A DNA stretch of 64,000 nucleotides from Ecdyonurus torrentis (lineage: Eukaryota; Arthropoda; Insecta; Ephemeroptera; Heptageniidae), in the NCBI GenBank assembly GCA_949318235.1, contig OX439129.1, positions 8,191,849 to 8,255,848 on the forward strand. Reading direction: 5' to 3'. The position numbers and the translations under genes are program-made. Shown here piece by piece: positions 11,705-23,484 of this stretch (position 1 is the first letter of the stretch; each line of letters opens with the position of its first letter). A model generated the notes under the pieces. It was not told the DNA's origin. It saw only the letters and a list, made by a program, of their open reading frames with translations, and did no database searches.

Positions 11705-12000
11705 TACGGGGTTTGACTAAAAAGAAAAATATGAAATTTTGCACAGTGATACATTAGGATAAGGCATGTTCAAATTTGCAAAAAAAAAATTTCGGGGGTC
11801 ACCATGCTAGATTTGAAATTACGATTTTTTGAAGTTTTAGTTCCATAAGAGCCCATGTTAATTTCAATAACAATTTTCTCTCTAATCTGATGGTCACGGG
11901 TTTACTATCAACTTTCAAATGACATCGAAAAATTTGAAGTTTTCTTTTTTGATTTTGAGATATGAGCCATCTGAATACAACCCTTAAAGCATACAACTAA
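11705..12000 (+). repeat. Interspersed repeat family, copy 1 (partner at 51428)
   Basis: It shares GTTTTAGTTCCATAAGAGCC, CATGTTAATTTCA and ATCTGATGGTCACGG with 51590-51655, and further weaker matches on both sides (GATACATTA, GATTTTGAGATA). It probably belongs to a dispersed repeat. The termini and class are unknown. A 65-codon reverse open frame inside it (11799-11996) has no recognisable product. Confidence 0.7.
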
Positions 12001-12240
12001 TTTTTTTTTTTTTTTTTTTTTTTTGTACTTCATACGTATAGTTTTTTTCGGAAGCCCTCTGTTCCTTCCCTTGTTTAACTAAAGGAACATCATTATTTCG
12101 TCACCCATGTAACTTGCATAAGAGTTGTTCATTTATGTATTTAAGTAAAAAAGAAGTCAAATAATTAAACAGTTTTTATTGAGAGGCCAAAAAAGGTAAA
12201 AACCCACTTAAATGGTCCTCTGATTTCTTTTAACAATATG

Positions 12241-12416
12241 CACACGGAAAGAGTGAACTATAATGTAATTTATGCTGGATTTATGTATATTACAGCATAA
12301 ATGATGCTAAATTAGAAAAATACATATAATTATGCTTTACAACATAATATTTATCATAATGTTACATAGTAATTGTGCAGTGTAGCATAATTATTGCATA
12401 TTTATTTTTGTCCGTG
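12241..12416 (+). mobile_element. ACACGGA-family MITE
   Basis: Begins CACACGGAAAGAGTGAAC and ends TATTTTTGTCCGTG, giving short inverted termini. The body has the family modules GTAATTTATGCTGGATTTAT, GCTAAATTAGAA, TATGCTTTACAACATAATA and ATTGTGCAGTGTAGCATAA. No coding capacity. Confidence 0.8.
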
Positions 12417-12849
12417 AAAAGTCAGAGTATTTCTTCATTACGCAGCTATTAAATATTGCACATAATTATATAAGATCTCAATAGTGGTCAAATGTTGGTT
12501 ATGTTATTATGTACAAACATGTTATATGTGCCATGTTGGTTATGGCACTAAGTAATTTGTTATTATATTAAAGTTGCGCTACCTCAAAAATTGTAAAAAT
12601 AAATCTCTGTTCATTTTTTCCCTCTGTTATTTTCTGTCATGGTAAAGGTTTTCGTGTAATGTATCTAAAAGAAAACCCTGTATGTGACTTAATAAAGTTT
12701 ATTCATTATTATTATTTGTATATATGTTTGATTATCATTTATAATTGCTTTCGTGTTTTATTTTTAAGCAATAACCTGGACTGGTGCATATTTTTATGTA
12801 TTATAATATGCATGTATAGGAAGAAAGAAATGAATAAAGAATTTTGATT

Positions 12850-13920
12850 TTAAATATTTACGTCATTGTTATTTCTGTCTTGGTCCAAAAAGTATCCTAT
12901 AGATGCTTTCATAAATCCTAATGCATTTAAATTGGCTGAATTTTGATATGCCAATTGTTTTGAAAAAAAAAAAAAAAAAAAAAAGTGAAAAATAAACACC
13001 AAACACTTTAGGTTTTTAATTTTTTTTATAAGTTTTCAGATCATGTAACCTGAATCAAATGGACACCATACTTTTTTTCCAAAACATTAGAACATAAAAA
13101 AAAAAAATCTGATATAATATTATTAAGCATAAATTTATTTCAGACTTCTATATTTCAACAAGAGGATTTATTTATAATTAAAAAAATGACAAAGCTCCTA
13201 AAAATACCATGACTATAAAATAATATTAATATATAATAACAATAGAATGTTAATAACAATGATAATATAATGTTCTGTTTGCTTTATATATATTATGAAC
13301 TGTGATGGGATAAATTTTAATATAATTAAGGTTAAAATTTTAACAATGTAATAATATAATAAAACCAACATTAAATTTTAAAATCATTTGTATACAGATA
13401 TAATATTATATATATACGTATATATTTTATATATAAGTTCAGTTACAGCAACAGCCATTAAAATAAATTATTTATTAAAAATATAATTAATTAAATTATT
13501 TACATAATAAAACATTAAAAGTTTAGACTTGCATCAAAACTAATTATAGAGTGTTAATTCATTCAACATTTTGAATAGGAGAGAAAAAGTAAACATTATA
13601 ATAATCATTGTAATACATTCTATTGTGTGTAAAAATTTAATTTCCGCTGTGAAGAAAAAAAAATTAAACAAAAATAAATGAACAAAAGTGCACGTAATTT
13701 AGCGGTTACTGCAGCTGCTCATTTGTTTTTTTGGTTAAAAAGTTAAAGAATATTTAAGTAACTTAAAACAATGTATTTATATGTATTGTTAACTCTAGCT
13801 TCAAAAACTGTGTTTATAATTTTTTATTGTTTGTTTAAAAAAAAAAAAGTTTTCATAAATTATTTTTTTAATTGTATATTTTAAAAATATTAAATTAAAG
13901 TTGCATTTTGCTTTTGAATA

Positions 13921-13954
<34 letters not shown>

Positions 13955-14036
13955 AGAATTTTATTCTTACGTTTAGGTTTATACTTCATACATTATTTAA
14001 CGTTCGTATGTGACATTATGAATTAGACATGGAGAT
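12850..14036. other. AT-rich stretch, no gene seen
   Basis: Contains poly(A)/(T) runs (12963-12984, 13923-13953) and nothing recognisable as coding or RNA gene. Confidence 0.6.
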
Positions 14037-14040
14037 AAAA

Positions 14041-14305
14041 TAAGTGGCCGTCACCCGCACGGGGAGAAAGTGCCTTCTGAATGGCCCATCTTCTCAATGA
14101 AGAACCAGTACTGGAAACTCTGGGGTAATTATAACCTTAATCTGACTAGACCAATACATTGGAGAACAACAAACCACCAGCTAAAGTTACGGCTTGCGTT
14201 TATACAAATCTCTGAGGCACTCTATCAATGGCCTGATGGCAATCTCTGGGTAAATGGTGCTTAACTGATTTCGGAAGGAGAACCTGTGAAGGTCATCAGA
14301 TGTCA
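14041..14305. other. Mixed-composition block of unknown origin
   Basis: About 265 bases are much less AT-rich than the neighbours. One frame (14070-14264, no ATG start) is open for 64 codons, reading VPSEWPIFSMKNQYW and later ALYQWPDGNLWVNGA. I recognise no domain, and there are no convincing splice sites defining an exon. The likeliest readings are a decayed transposon fragment, a conserved non-coding element, or an exon of an unrecognised gene, in that order. Confidence 0.35.
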
Positions 14306-14609
14306 TATTTATTGACACTTAAAATATTTATATAGAAATAATTTGTACAAAAACATCGTTTTCCAACACAAAAACCAAAAAGTTACAAAAATAAATAATG
14401 TCTGTATTTTATTCGTAGATATAAAAATTGTTGTAAAGTTCTGAAACGTGGGGTTAATTTTAAATCTTGATTTTTGCATACTCAGTTATATACTTTATAT
14501 ACATCAAGTAAGTATTTTTCTTTTTCTATCCAATCACCACACATCATATACAGTTTTATATTCACATCTCTCTCGTTGATATATATATATACAAAAGCAA
14601 AGATATTTT

Positions 14610-14880
14610 TGATGTTATATATTCGCCTCGCCCCCCCTCTCTCACTGTGTTATCTCTGGTGCAATCATACATTCATCCAAACACGACGACGACTATAAGA
14701 GTGGATTTATATTCATAAATGTGCTGTATTTGCTTGAGATTGCTATACGTCCCCAGAGTGACGTCACATGAATTATTCATATTTTTCAGTAGAGAGATAG
14801 AGGGAGGAGAGATGACACTACGCTCTCGCGCCTCCGCTAATGCGCGCTCACATCGATATAATGCGACAGTACAACACATG
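14610..14880. promoter_or_regulatory. Island with TGACGTCA, possible enhancer
   Basis: The island carries TGACGTCA at 14759-14766, a GACGACGAC run, and a segment with CTCTCGCGCCTCCGC and AATGCGCGCTC. CpG-containing words are otherwise rare in this window. Open frames on both strands across it have no homology I recognise. Confidence 0.25.
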
Positions 14881-15125
14881 ACAACAATAACTAAAATATT
14901 TTTTTTATATGATGCATCTTACGCCATTTTTGTTATATGCTTTTTTAAAGGTTAAACAAAAATCATAATTTTATTTTAAAATTTTACTTTATATTCTTAA
15001 AATTTTCAAATATTTATGAAATGCTACTTTTAATGTACTTTTTTTTTAATACGTCGAAGGGGCAAAGAAAACACCTTTCCATTCTGAGAAGAAATAATGA
15101 TATTAACTCAAAAAATATTGGAAAA

Positions 15126-15159
<34 letters not shown>

Positions 15160-15599
15160 TGACATGAAATGAAATACAATGCAATTAATAATAATAATAA
15201 TTTGAATACATGCAAAAACAAATTGCATATTACTTGTTCTCTTTTTTAATTTGCAAGATCTAAATTGCAAATTTCAATCAGCGTTTATTTCCTTTATACA
15301 TATTAATAAGTATAATATCGAATTGAAATTATTAATTAAATTGTTATTATTGTAAAAAAATTTGTTAAGCAAATAAATTAAAACTTTTGTTTTCATATAT
15401 AGTTCATCCTAAAAGTCAAATAAACTTTTTTTTCTCTCTTCAAAACTTTTTAGGCCTTGAAAAAGTTTCAAACAAAGCTGAACTTCTAATGTTGATATAA
15501 AAAATATTTCATACAGTATATTTAAAAAAAATGAAAACTGGAAATTAACTCAATATGATTTTTTATTTTTGCATATGTATATATATAATATTCTAACAC

Positions 15600-15639
15600 A
15601 GTGGCGCGTGTTTGTACACTTGATGTTAGCGGTAATTGT

Positions 15640-15693
<54 letters not shown>
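15600..15693. promoter_or_regulatory. Homeodomain-type site beside a (CT)n tract
   Basis: A short mixed patch GTGGCGCGTGTTTG and TTAGCGGTAATTGTG (TAATTG core) leads directly into a pure CT run (15641-15693). The same GCGGTAATTGT word recurs at 22710. This is a possible cis-regulatory site; the CT run may act as a GAGA-type element. Confidence 0.3.
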
Positions 15694-15695
<2 letters not shown>

Positions 15696-15844
15696 GAGCA
15701 CTTTCCTGGCTCAATTTACATCTCAAATGCGATGTAGTTGCTGACTTTTGAAATGCTGATTTACGTAAGCGACACTCACTTTAGAGACATTAGTTGACGA
15801 GAGGGAGAAGAAATTTTCTACATCACACCAAACTATTAGAGTAT

Positions 15845-15845
<1 letters not shown>

Positions 15846-15879
<34 letters not shown>
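15846..15879. repeat. (GA)n microsatellite, ~34 bp
   Basis: Pure GA run, opposite in strand to the CT run 150 bases upstream, so the two could pair. Confidence 0.93.
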
Positions 15880-15882
<3 letters not shown>

Positions 15883-16182
15883 AAATTAAAGTACCAATTA
15901 AAATAAAGAAGCAAAGTGTTCACATTAACACACCATCCATCCTCTCTTTTCATTTCTCCCAACCACCCACTATACTCATATAACCTTTAAGAATTTTTAA
16001 TAAGAGTTTTGCATTTTTCATATTATATAGCATGTTGTGCTAATGGTATATTTACGTAGATCTTTTTACATTTACAGTAAAAGGAAAGAAGCTTAGCAAT
16101 ATGCAATATAAAGTCAACCTAATATTGCAGTAAAAATGTCTGGCTCTAATTCAACGTTTACAAATATAATTTTACATAATAT

Positions 16183-16668
<486 letters not shown>

Positions 16669-16857
16669 CTATTAAAAGCATGAATTAATCTATCCTGTAG
16701 TATAGGCAACCAACACGACCGAGAAAATAAATGCAACTTATCTTTAAAATTTCACTTTATCGTATGTTTTGTATGACAGTGTTATTGCAATACACCAATT
16801 TGTGTTTGATTAGCCACTTTACTGATTTCATTCTTCCCTGCCACATAACATCTGCCA

Positions 16858-16881
16858 CCCCTCTCCCCCGCCCCTCCCCCC
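16858..16881 (-). other. G-quadruplex motif (minus strand)
   Basis: Four C-runs (CCCC, CCCCC, CCCC, CCCCCC) separated by 1-3 bases put four G-runs of at least four on the minus strand. This satisfies the classic G-quadruplex pattern. It is exceptional for its surroundings and lies 190 bases after the GAAA array. Confidence 0.6.
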
Positions 16882-16884
16882 GGC

Positions 16885-18035
16885 AATGACAACATTATGT
16901 CCATTTGAGCAGATTATCGTTCACACTAATAAGCTTTGTTACATTACAAAGAATTAATTTTCACATAATTGTAAATGCTTCAATAGTTTTGAATTTATTT
17001 AAAGAAAATAGATATATTGAAATAATTTAATAGTATATTGAATTAACTTATTACTGACCTATTGTCTGATCCATGCATTGTACTTCTTTGGCTGTCAAAG
17101 GAAAGAAAGCTTTACTAAAATGTATTATTTATTTGGATGTACGTGGAGTTTTAAATTTTATAATCGGAACTAAATAAACCTTTATAGCAGCACATTCATT
17201 AATTAATTGGCTTTAACATAATCATGAAAATATAGCAACTTAAATTTAAAATCTGACATGGGGAATTTGAGGGTAAAACACAATTAAAAAAAACAAAAAA
17301 AAAAACTTAATAATGTGAAAAGTAGATTTCAATTAAAGTACAATATAAAGAGATCCTGGCCACGTATTCCCCCTTTCAATGATCGAATAATGATCCATGA
17401 TAATTTAATATTTTGAGACCAGGATTCCTATATGAGATAGTAAAATACAGGTTACGCAAATCTTTTTGCTATATAGAAAGAAAAAGAAAGATAAAGAAAC
17501 TTTGCCACGTGGTATTTATAAACTGGCACTAGGAATTTTTATATAGTTCTAAATATTTCATTCAAATTTATAATTTATAGACACTTTCATCTTTAAATAA
17601 AATTGTATTCTTATATGCATATATATTTTATTTTCAAATAAAAAAAGAAACACCTTCACTACACATTTTAACATTTAAAATTGTATAAATAAAAAAAAAA
17701 TAATAATAAAATAAAATACTTTGTATGATTTCTTCATAAACTCAAATTAACACACAAATTCGTGCACAAACTCAACAATTTAATAACTCTTATAAAAATA
17801 TTATTAAAATATATAATTATATTATTTTGAATTTTTCTATATATACAATATAATAATAAAAACTTTCTGTACTGTATATATATATACAATAAATAGTAAA
17901 TAATTATGATTATTATTATTATATCCAAATACGTGATAGTAAAATTATCTTTTGTTTTGTTTAATTTATTATTAAGTCAGGTTTATTATAGTTTGTCAAA
18001 GTTGGTTGGTATTGCGGTCACGCCGTGTAATCCAC
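16885..18035. other. AT-rich stretch, no gene seen
   Basis: No coding or RNA feature is supported. Runs of A-rich and TAT-rich sequence occur, with a slightly mixed patch at 17345-17400. Confidence 0.6.

Positions 18036-18037
<2 letters not shown>

Positions 18038-18122
<85 letters not shown>
18038..18122. repeat. (CT)n microsatellite, ~85 bp
   Basis: Pure CT run, preceded by a short mixed patch (GCGGTCACGCCGTG) and followed by CAGTCTCCAGC. Confidence 0.97.
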
Positions 18123-18124
<2 letters not shown>

Positions 18125-18125
<1 letters not shown>

Positions 18126-19600
18126 CTCCAGCTATGTATCTCCCTAATCAACCTAACTGGATTATCTTTACGTTATACTTCTCCTGAACACACAAATTTT
18201 CTCTGTATGTGTCATGCTAATAAAATTTTCATCACGTATTCAACAATTATTTAAGATACTTTCACATCTTTTAGCAACGTTCAAAAATATAGAAATACAA
18301 TGAAAATTAACACTGAGAAAAGATAATCAAAAGCACGTTAATATAATGAAGAAACCGTAATTTTTATCTGTTTTATGTATAATCAAAGGGGTATAATATA
18401 CATTAGAGGTTTCACATTTTTAAAGGTATTTTCTAAAATCTTTAATAGTATAATATGAGGTACAATAAAAGATCTAAAACAATCATTTAACAAAATTCTA
18501 CACCTATAAAATTGTATATAAATGACAAAAATAAAACAGGTAGCTAGCTCATCAATATTTATGTTTTAAATTTCTATTATTATTTCATTATTTATTCCAA
18601 ATATATTGAGGGCTACTACATTGTATAATTTTAAATCGCTCTTAGCAATAAATAAACGTTATAGTTTAGGATAAAAAAAAATCACTGTTTTTCGACGCCA
18701 CAGTATAATTTTCAATACAATGTGTTTATTTAATTTATTCTATATTTATATTCTTAGAAGAAGTAGCATTTTTTCTTCTTTTATTTCAATGATTAGCTTT
18801 CTGTTATAGAGCATCTGTTTCTATATACGTATGTTTACTTTATAGGGTGTTTGATATATATTTAATTTCCAAAAATATGTAATTCATATCACATTAAAAA
18901 TCGAAGATTATGCATAATTTTGGCTGAATAAATTTATAAATTTAAAATAATAAATAATTGTAACACTGTATTTATTATTATTGTTTTTATTAAAAAAAAA
19001 TCAACTATGCAATGTAGTATAATATATAGGAGTTCCATATTATTATAGTAAAATAATCGTTATTGTTAGTCTCAAATCCTAATAAATATACAATTCCTAT
19101 TTCAATTGCTTTAACTGCCTTTTCAAACATATAAAGTGCCAAATGTTGAACTGAAATAAAAAAAAAATTATATCATTCAAATATGGACAAATGGGCGTTA
19201 CAAAACTTTAACATATAATTTAAAGTTATCACATTTTTAATTCTGTATATATAATAGTTCAAATTTTAGTTTTCAAATTTTACGAAGCGATTTGGAAACT
19301 CCACATATAATAATTGCCTTTTAAATTATACTTTTTTATTTTATTACTATTTTATTTTTTATTAATATTATTTTAACTCTATATATAGAAGAAGAAAAAA
19401 AATCTCTTATAACCGCAATTAATAATCCAAACAGTTTCTTTTCTTATATTCCCTTAAATATAATTAAAGCGTCTTGTTTTATATATAGACAATTTTTTTT
19501 TCTTCTGGTTTAATGAAGAAATTTTCATTATTATTATATAGAAGGGTTAACCATGATGATGTTATAAGTTGAGTTAACTTTGTTGTTTTTTTTCCCTCTA
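18125..19600. other. AT-rich stretch, no gene seen
   Basis: No coding, RNA or repeat boundary that I can support. Confidence 0.6.
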
Positions 19601-19604
19601 ATAA

Positions 19605-19800
19605 CTCGAGAGCTTATATAATCTTGGCATCCCCTCGTGCTATAGTAATTGTGTTTTAATACCCCCACATTGAGGGAGGGTGCGCTAAGTGCTGTTCAAT
19701 TTATCACACAGATCGCTTCAGTGCTTCGCATTAGCGCCAATAATGCAGCTATAATGCCGCAACAATGCAACTAATAATGTACACTTCATTGTTATAAAAC
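19605..19800. promoter_or_regulatory. Mixed-composition island, possible enhancer
   Basis: Contains GTAATTGTG, TTGAGGGAGGGTGCGC, AGCGCCAATAATGCAGC and CGCAACAATGCAACTAATAA. Homeodomain-type TAATTG, a CCAAT-type core and SOX-like ACAAT words are packed into under 200 bases. Function is inferred from motif density and composition only. Confidence 0.3.
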
Positions 19801-20198
19801 CCTCAGACACGTGCGAACGTTAAAAACATCTATAAAAGCTTGTTTTTCTTACACTTAACTTTATAAGGATTAATATTATATTATTATTTTTATTAAATGT
19901 TGCCATATTTCTATTATAAATAATAAAGCAATAATTTGAGGATGGTTTTGTTTAGGCTTTCCTGATTTTATTTTTACGTATGACTGTTGCTATTATTGTC
20001 TTAATAACAAAATGTATTGAACTATATTTGTTACTTGTATGGAAATGTTTTGCACATTTAAAGCATTCAAAATGCAATGTACATTACACTATTTAATATA
20101 GTTTATGGCTGTACGCGCAGAGAAAAAAACAAAACAAATAGCATTATATAGAATCGATTGACTAAAAAAAAAAAAAAAAAAAAAAAAATTGGTTCAAA

Positions 20199-20382
20199 AT
20201 GGACATCGGCCAATAGTTCATTTTAAAAAAGTGGACATCGGCCATTAGAGAAATATGAACCAAGTGGACATCGGCCGTTAGAGAAATTTGAACCAAGTGG
20301 ACATCGGCCATTAGAAAAATATGAACCAAGTGGACATCGGCCAATAGAAAAATATGAACCAAGTGGACATCGTCCAATAGAA
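20199..20382. repeat. 33-bp minisatellite, six copies
   Basis: GGACATCG(G/T)CC occurs at 20201, 20233, 20266, 20299, 20332 and 20365, giving a 32- or 33-base period. Each unit reads roughly TGGACATCGGCC, then ATTAGAGAAATATGAACCAAG. A poly(A) run (20164-20188) precedes it. Because the period is a multiple of three, the reverse frame stays open with an 11-residue repeat, but nothing suggests it is expressed. Confidence 0.92.
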
Positions 20383-20974
20383 CGGAACAACGACGATATA
20401 TATATTCCTTCCTTACTTGATTAGGTTGTATAATATTGGTTTGTTAATTCACAAAATTATAAATACGATATTTTGAAAAGTCTATGACTAATTTATTACA
20501 ACATTCAAATTCAATATTTAAATTATACATTTTTAACTACAACTATAGTTTATAAAATTACGCTATACTTATCGTGGGTTGTTTTAACCTATATGCTGGT
20601 TCTTGACCAGAAAAAGAATAAAACACGCGGTAACTCAATATAGCTTTGCTTTTTAATGTATAGAACATTACAAGTATCATTTTTTTACCATATGTATTGC
20701 AAAATGTATAAAAAAGTTTTATAATCTATTTTTAGTATCAAGGGACGTAAAGTTCCCCCTAATCAGAAAACTGGTAATATAAAGTAGATCAAATAAACAA
20801 ATGACTAATATATATAAAAATGATATTATACTCTTTATTTTGTTAATATATTTATTTTGATGTTACAATTCATATAGTGTAGTTAATGAGGAGTGATAGT
20901 TTTATTTGCAAAACACAAATTGGTCTGGTGTACTGGGAGATATACAACATGTTATACTAGAAATTTGATCGTGA

Positions 20975-21090
20975 GTTGATGTTATCAGAGCAAAGCGAAG
21001 GGATTATAACAAGCAAGTGAGCATCGCTTCTGATATTATCAGCTGTCACTGCGCGTCAATCAGCATCATACATGGACCACAACACGGAGA
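20975..21090. promoter_or_regulatory. Mixed-composition island with GATA and TALE-type words
   Basis: Includes GTTATCAGAG, TGATATTATCAGCTGTCACTG and GTCAATCAGCATCA: GATA-type TTATCA, a CAGCTG E-box fused to TGTCA, and PBX-like TCAATCA. Possible regulatory element, no direct evidence. Confidence 0.25.
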
Positions 21091-22008
21091 AAATGTTTTT
21101 TTATAAGAATATTTTTGAGAATACAATCTATTTTTTAGCTCATTGAGAGCATTTGTATGTGTGTTGGAATATAGGCTAATTTAAAATGCAGCCTGCAGAA
21201 AATCTGATATTTTTCACAAAATTAGAACATAATATTAAATATATAAATTTCATTACATTTCCATATAGTGCACTGTATTATATGACAATTCAACCATTTG
21301 AATTCATAAAATTAAAAAATAAGTAAATTTTTCAGTTACGTTGTGTATAGCTCATACACGGGTAGTTTAGAGTTTTTGAAAAGCGAATTTTATCCCTTTC
21401 GTGATATGTATCCCTATATTACTATACAGTATATTCATGAAAAAGTAGTACATACGTCTGATTTTACTCTATTTTAAGGACATACATGAATAGGTGTTTA
21501 CTTTATATTATACCCCTTCTTTGATATAGATATTGAATTTTTTTTTCAGTGTAAAACCCACGCTACCGATTATCCCTATATATGTCTATGTATAATATGA
21601 AGTTTATTTGCTGCTTAGAATGATTGTATCACTTATATATATAAATATAATCCTCTCACTCAAAATGAACACAATTAATCTTTAAATCTACATTTTACTT
21701 TGGATCGCTGATGAAAATCTTTGTTATTTTAAACACAATCATATACAATAAAAAAATATTCAATGATGATTTCTATCATAGTCTCTACTTAAAGAATCCT
21801 TTTACAAATTTATTTTAATTCTTTTTACAAATGAAAGTAAACATGTATTTATTAATGATAAGTGATAAGGTGTACGTGTCATTTTAAAAACTGTGGTTAT
21901 ACTTGATTGAATTTGGACTCATGTTATACAGTTACTTTTTGTATCATATATGACCGAACTCAAATATAACTCAAATTAATTGGTTTACAATATTGCTGTT
22001 TTATACTG

Positions 22009-22227
22009 CGCACGGAAAAAAAATTAAAAAGTTTATACTTCAGCCGTTTTTTATAACAAATTTCTTAGATATTTGTGAAGAGCTAACTGTTTTCCGCTGA
22101 AGAAATAACGTTTATACAAACAAGTTTCTATTCAAACTTTTTTCAATTCAGCCATTGGATTGTACTGAAGAGTTGCATCTATATATAAGAAAATGGGCAA
22201 TTTTGTGAAGTTTATATTTTCCGTGTG
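22009..22227. mobile_element. MITE with CACGGA/CCGTGTG ends (second family)
   Basis: Starts GCGCACGGAAAAAAAATTAA and ends TTTATATTTTCCGTGTG. The internal sequence (TTCAGCCGTTTTTTATAAC, AACGTTTATACAAAC, TTGTACTGAAGAGTT) is unlike the ATGCTGTA-rich ACACGGA family. It therefore shares termini but not body, and is probably mobilised by the same transposase type. Confidence 0.55.
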
Positions 22228-22689
22228 AATTTTTAGTTCGCAAGAACGAAAAAATATAGCAATAATAACAAGCATGCAATGAGTAGAAGTCATAAATAGT
22301 TTTATTTTTCGGGACATTTTATAATTTTTTTTTATGCATTTTGAATGAAAATCAATAGAATTAATGTACATATAATAAATATTTGTTATTGTTTCTGTGA
22401 ATTACTTTAAAATAAAAAATATACGTAATATAATGCAACATATTTAATAGCTATATTATCAAAAAGACAAATATATAAACGACATGCTCAAAAAGACTTT
22501 AAACGTATTTTTATTCTCTTTAAATGTTAATGATAAAGTTTTGCTGCAATTTATTAAATCAATTGAAATATTTTTTTTTCTATGAGATAAAGATCAATAA
22601 AAGAGAAACATAATATATCAATAGATCAATCAATAAGTAACTTCCAATACAAAAATTACGTGAACATTATTGTCTAAATTGACTTTCAT

Positions 22690-22915
22690 TTATATTGACT
22701 TGTGTTATTGCGGTAATTGTAGTAATGTGTTAATTAGCGGTTCTTAGCCCCGCCTCTCAACCAATCAACATTTGAAATTGAAAATGTCTGGAGCTGGAAA
22801 GAGAGAGATATTTTGATCCTAATTGCCGCAATCAATCTACTGCTATGTTGGCGCCACTCCTGCTCACTCGCTAAATGTTGCACTTAACTCTCTCACTTGC
22901 ACACACAAACATTTA
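22690..22915. promoter_or_regulatory. Strongest candidate regulatory island of the 3' flank
   Basis: More than 200 bases of mixed composition carry TAATTG (22714-22719), TAATTA (22731-22736), the CCAAT-type ACCAATCAA (about 22770), TAATTG again (22820-22825) and CGCAATCAATC. Also present are GCCCCGCCTC (Sp/KLF-like) and GTTGGCGCCACTCC. GCGGTAATTG and its imperfect reverse (TAATTGCCGC) sit about 110 bases apart. This arrangement suits a homeodomain-responsive element, perhaps an autoregulatory one, but that is inference. Confidence 0.4.
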
Positions 22916-23260
22916 ACAAGTGGAGCACTCGAAAAATCAAAGCAAAAATACGCCCTTCGTTTTAAAAAATATATTATAAACTGATGATTTTTGCATTGCT
23001 TATACCATTGAAGGTTTGTTAATTTTTTATTTTCTTCATTTTCAAGAGAATGTAAACTTGATTGAAGTATACGCAAAAAAAAAAAAAAAAAAGTAACCAA
23101 ACACATGCTAGAAATATAAACAGATTATTCAGCAAAATATATTTATATTGAACAGATTTGAAACGTTTTCAATTTCATGTATATTATAAATTATAGCTGT
23201 ATCATATATATATATATATATATATATAGCTAATTTCATGCACAAATTTCTTGTCATTTG

Positions 23261-23480
23261 CACGCAGAAAAATAAATTCGTGATAATTATGCTATATCTC
23301 AATTTCTGCAACTTTTATTCATTACAACATAATTTATACTATAATATTGCATAATAATTATCTAACATAGCATAAATATTTTATTGTAAATCATAATTAT
23401 TTATGCTATTCGAATGTAGCAAGATTTTTGCTATAGTGACATAAATGCAGAACGAGCTATTTAATTTTTTTCTCTTCGTG
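23261..23480 (-). mobile_element. ACACGGA-family element, decayed
   Basis: Begins GCACGCAGAAAAATAAATTCG and ends TTTTTTTCTCTTCGTG. It carries reversed family modules: AACATAGCATAAATA, AATCATAATTATTTATGCTA and TAGTGACATAAATGCAG. The termini are degenerate, so it is an older copy. Confidence 0.6.
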
Positions 23481-23484
23481 TTTT

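Noticed and set aside
14043..14067. GRHPHGE peptide resembling the type II topoisomerase HPHGD motif
   Set aside because: Only a few residues match, with no topoisomerase sequence on either side. It is chance.
20199..20382. CRISPR-like array
   Set aside because: Six adjacent 33-bp units with no distinct spacers, in a eukaryotic genome with introns. It is a minisatellite.
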